Positions 13,394-13,772 of a DNA stretch of 13,772 nt are shown piece by piece (position 1 is the stretch's first letter; every line of letters begins with the position of its first letter). The stretch spans positions 1 to 13,772 of the forward strand of contig NZ_JAOPKC010000037.1 in NCBI RefSeq assembly GCF_025517535.1. Direction: 5' to 3'. The position numbers and the translations under genes were made by a program. This DNA is from Halapricum hydrolyticum. Lineage in GTDB: Archaea; Halobacteriota; Halobacteria; Halobacteriales; Haloarculaceae. The notes beneath the pieces were generated by a model. The model was given only the letters and a program-made list of their open reading frames with translations. It was not told where the DNA came from and searched no databases.

Positions 13394-13772
13394 ATGGACC
13401 GATCATCCATTCCACGCGTACGGCAGACCGCGAACAGTGCCGCTGCCATCATGCTGGCAGCGTTGGTCGTCGCTGCGCTGCTAGTCGTGCTATCGAGCGA
13501 GACGCTCGGTATCGGCCTCGCAATCAACCCCGCGCTGATCGCGGGCTTTCTCGTGCTGTCGATCGCCGTCGCGACAGTGTATTCGGCCGTCGAGGTCGTC
13601 GAGGCCTACGAGAAGCGCGCGGTGACGGTCTTCGGGGAGTTCCGGCGACTCCTCGAACCGGGGATTCATTTCATCCCGCCGTTCGTCTCGAAGACCTACG
13701 CTTTCGATATGCGTACTCAGACGCTGGACGTACCGCGCCAGGAGGCGATCACCCGTGACAACTCGCCGGTGA
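13394..13772 (+). CDS. SPFH/stomatin family membrane protein, 5' part
   Basis: The frame from ATG 13394 is open to the window end (126 residues seen). After a basic N terminus come two hydrophobic segments (about residues 19-36 and 47-65), then the start of a band-7/SPFH domain: VEVVEAYEKRAVTVFGEFRR, LLEPGIHFIPPFVSKTY, and FDMRTQTLDVPRQEAITRDN. 'EPGIHFIPPF' and 'R.Q.LDVP.QE.IT.DN' are diagnostic for stomatin/prohibitin-like proteins. These oligomerise on the inner face of the membrane and are often paired with NfeD-type proteins and membrane proteases; any partner would lie beyond the window. Two helices before the SPFH domain instead of one is a common haloarchaeal form. No clear TATA box or Shine-Dalgarno site was found, so the start rests on homology and on the TAG at 13382-13384 closing the preceding frame. 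Confidence 0.87.
   Translation, partial: MDRSSIPRVRQTANSAAAIMLAALVVAALLVVLSSETLGIGLAINPALIAGFLVLSIAVATVYSAVEVVEAYEKRAVTVFGEFRRLLEPGIHFIPPFVSKTYAFDMRTQTLDVPRQEAITRDNSPV

Overview
The window looks like a piece of a haloarchaeal chromosome. The reasons are a GC-rich sequence with strong G/C preference at third codon positions, acidic proteins, TATA-like boxes about 27 bases upstream of start codons (leaderless-type promoters), a twin-arginine lipoprotein, and archaeal markers: a two-KH-domain protein, a fused Kae1-Bud32 protein and an AAA+ ATPase. The pairing of an MFS sugar-type transporter with a very long GH94-like glycoside phosphorylase suggests a saccharolytic haloarchaeon such as a Halorhabdus relative, but the genus is a guess.

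Layout. Positions 1-500 hold the tail of an unknown gene and a frameshifted remnant of a DUF1648/SdpI-like membrane protein. A YgaP-like DUF2892 membrane protein (minus strand) and a 65-residue two-helix membrane protein follow. Positions 1115-1950 have no convincing gene. They contain a hairpin and two members of a short inverted-repeat element family, and they end at the ridA promoter. From 1951 to 5300 the genes are well packed: ridA, a small membrane protein, a convergent DUF4097 lipoprotein whose stop codon overlaps that of its neighbour in a shared CTAG, a Pno1-like KH protein and an AAA+ ATPase. From 5373 to 5814 there is a collapsed MFS transporter remnant, a two-hairpin repeat and the best-preserved copy of the palindromic element, which abuts a small zinc-finger gene. 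Then come kae1-bud32 (tRNA t6A synthesis), an MFS permease, and convergent to it the GH94-like phosphorylase. The last kilobase starts with a strikingly AT-rich stretch, then a GC-rich block carrying a second copy of the two-hairpin repeat. It ends with the 5' part of an SPFH/stomatin gene that runs off the window.

How the genes relate. The MFS permease and the phosphorylase probably act together, importing an oligosaccharide and splitting it with phosphate in the cytoplasm. Kae1-Bud32, the KH protein and RidA are housekeeping genes with no evident link to one another. I see no defence system, CRISPR array, integrase, transposase, tRNA or rRNA. The most unusual material is non-coding: a small family of nested palindromic elements sharing a TACTGCCGGCTGT-type end, and a separate two-hairpin repeat. 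Several of these lie beside decayed genes.
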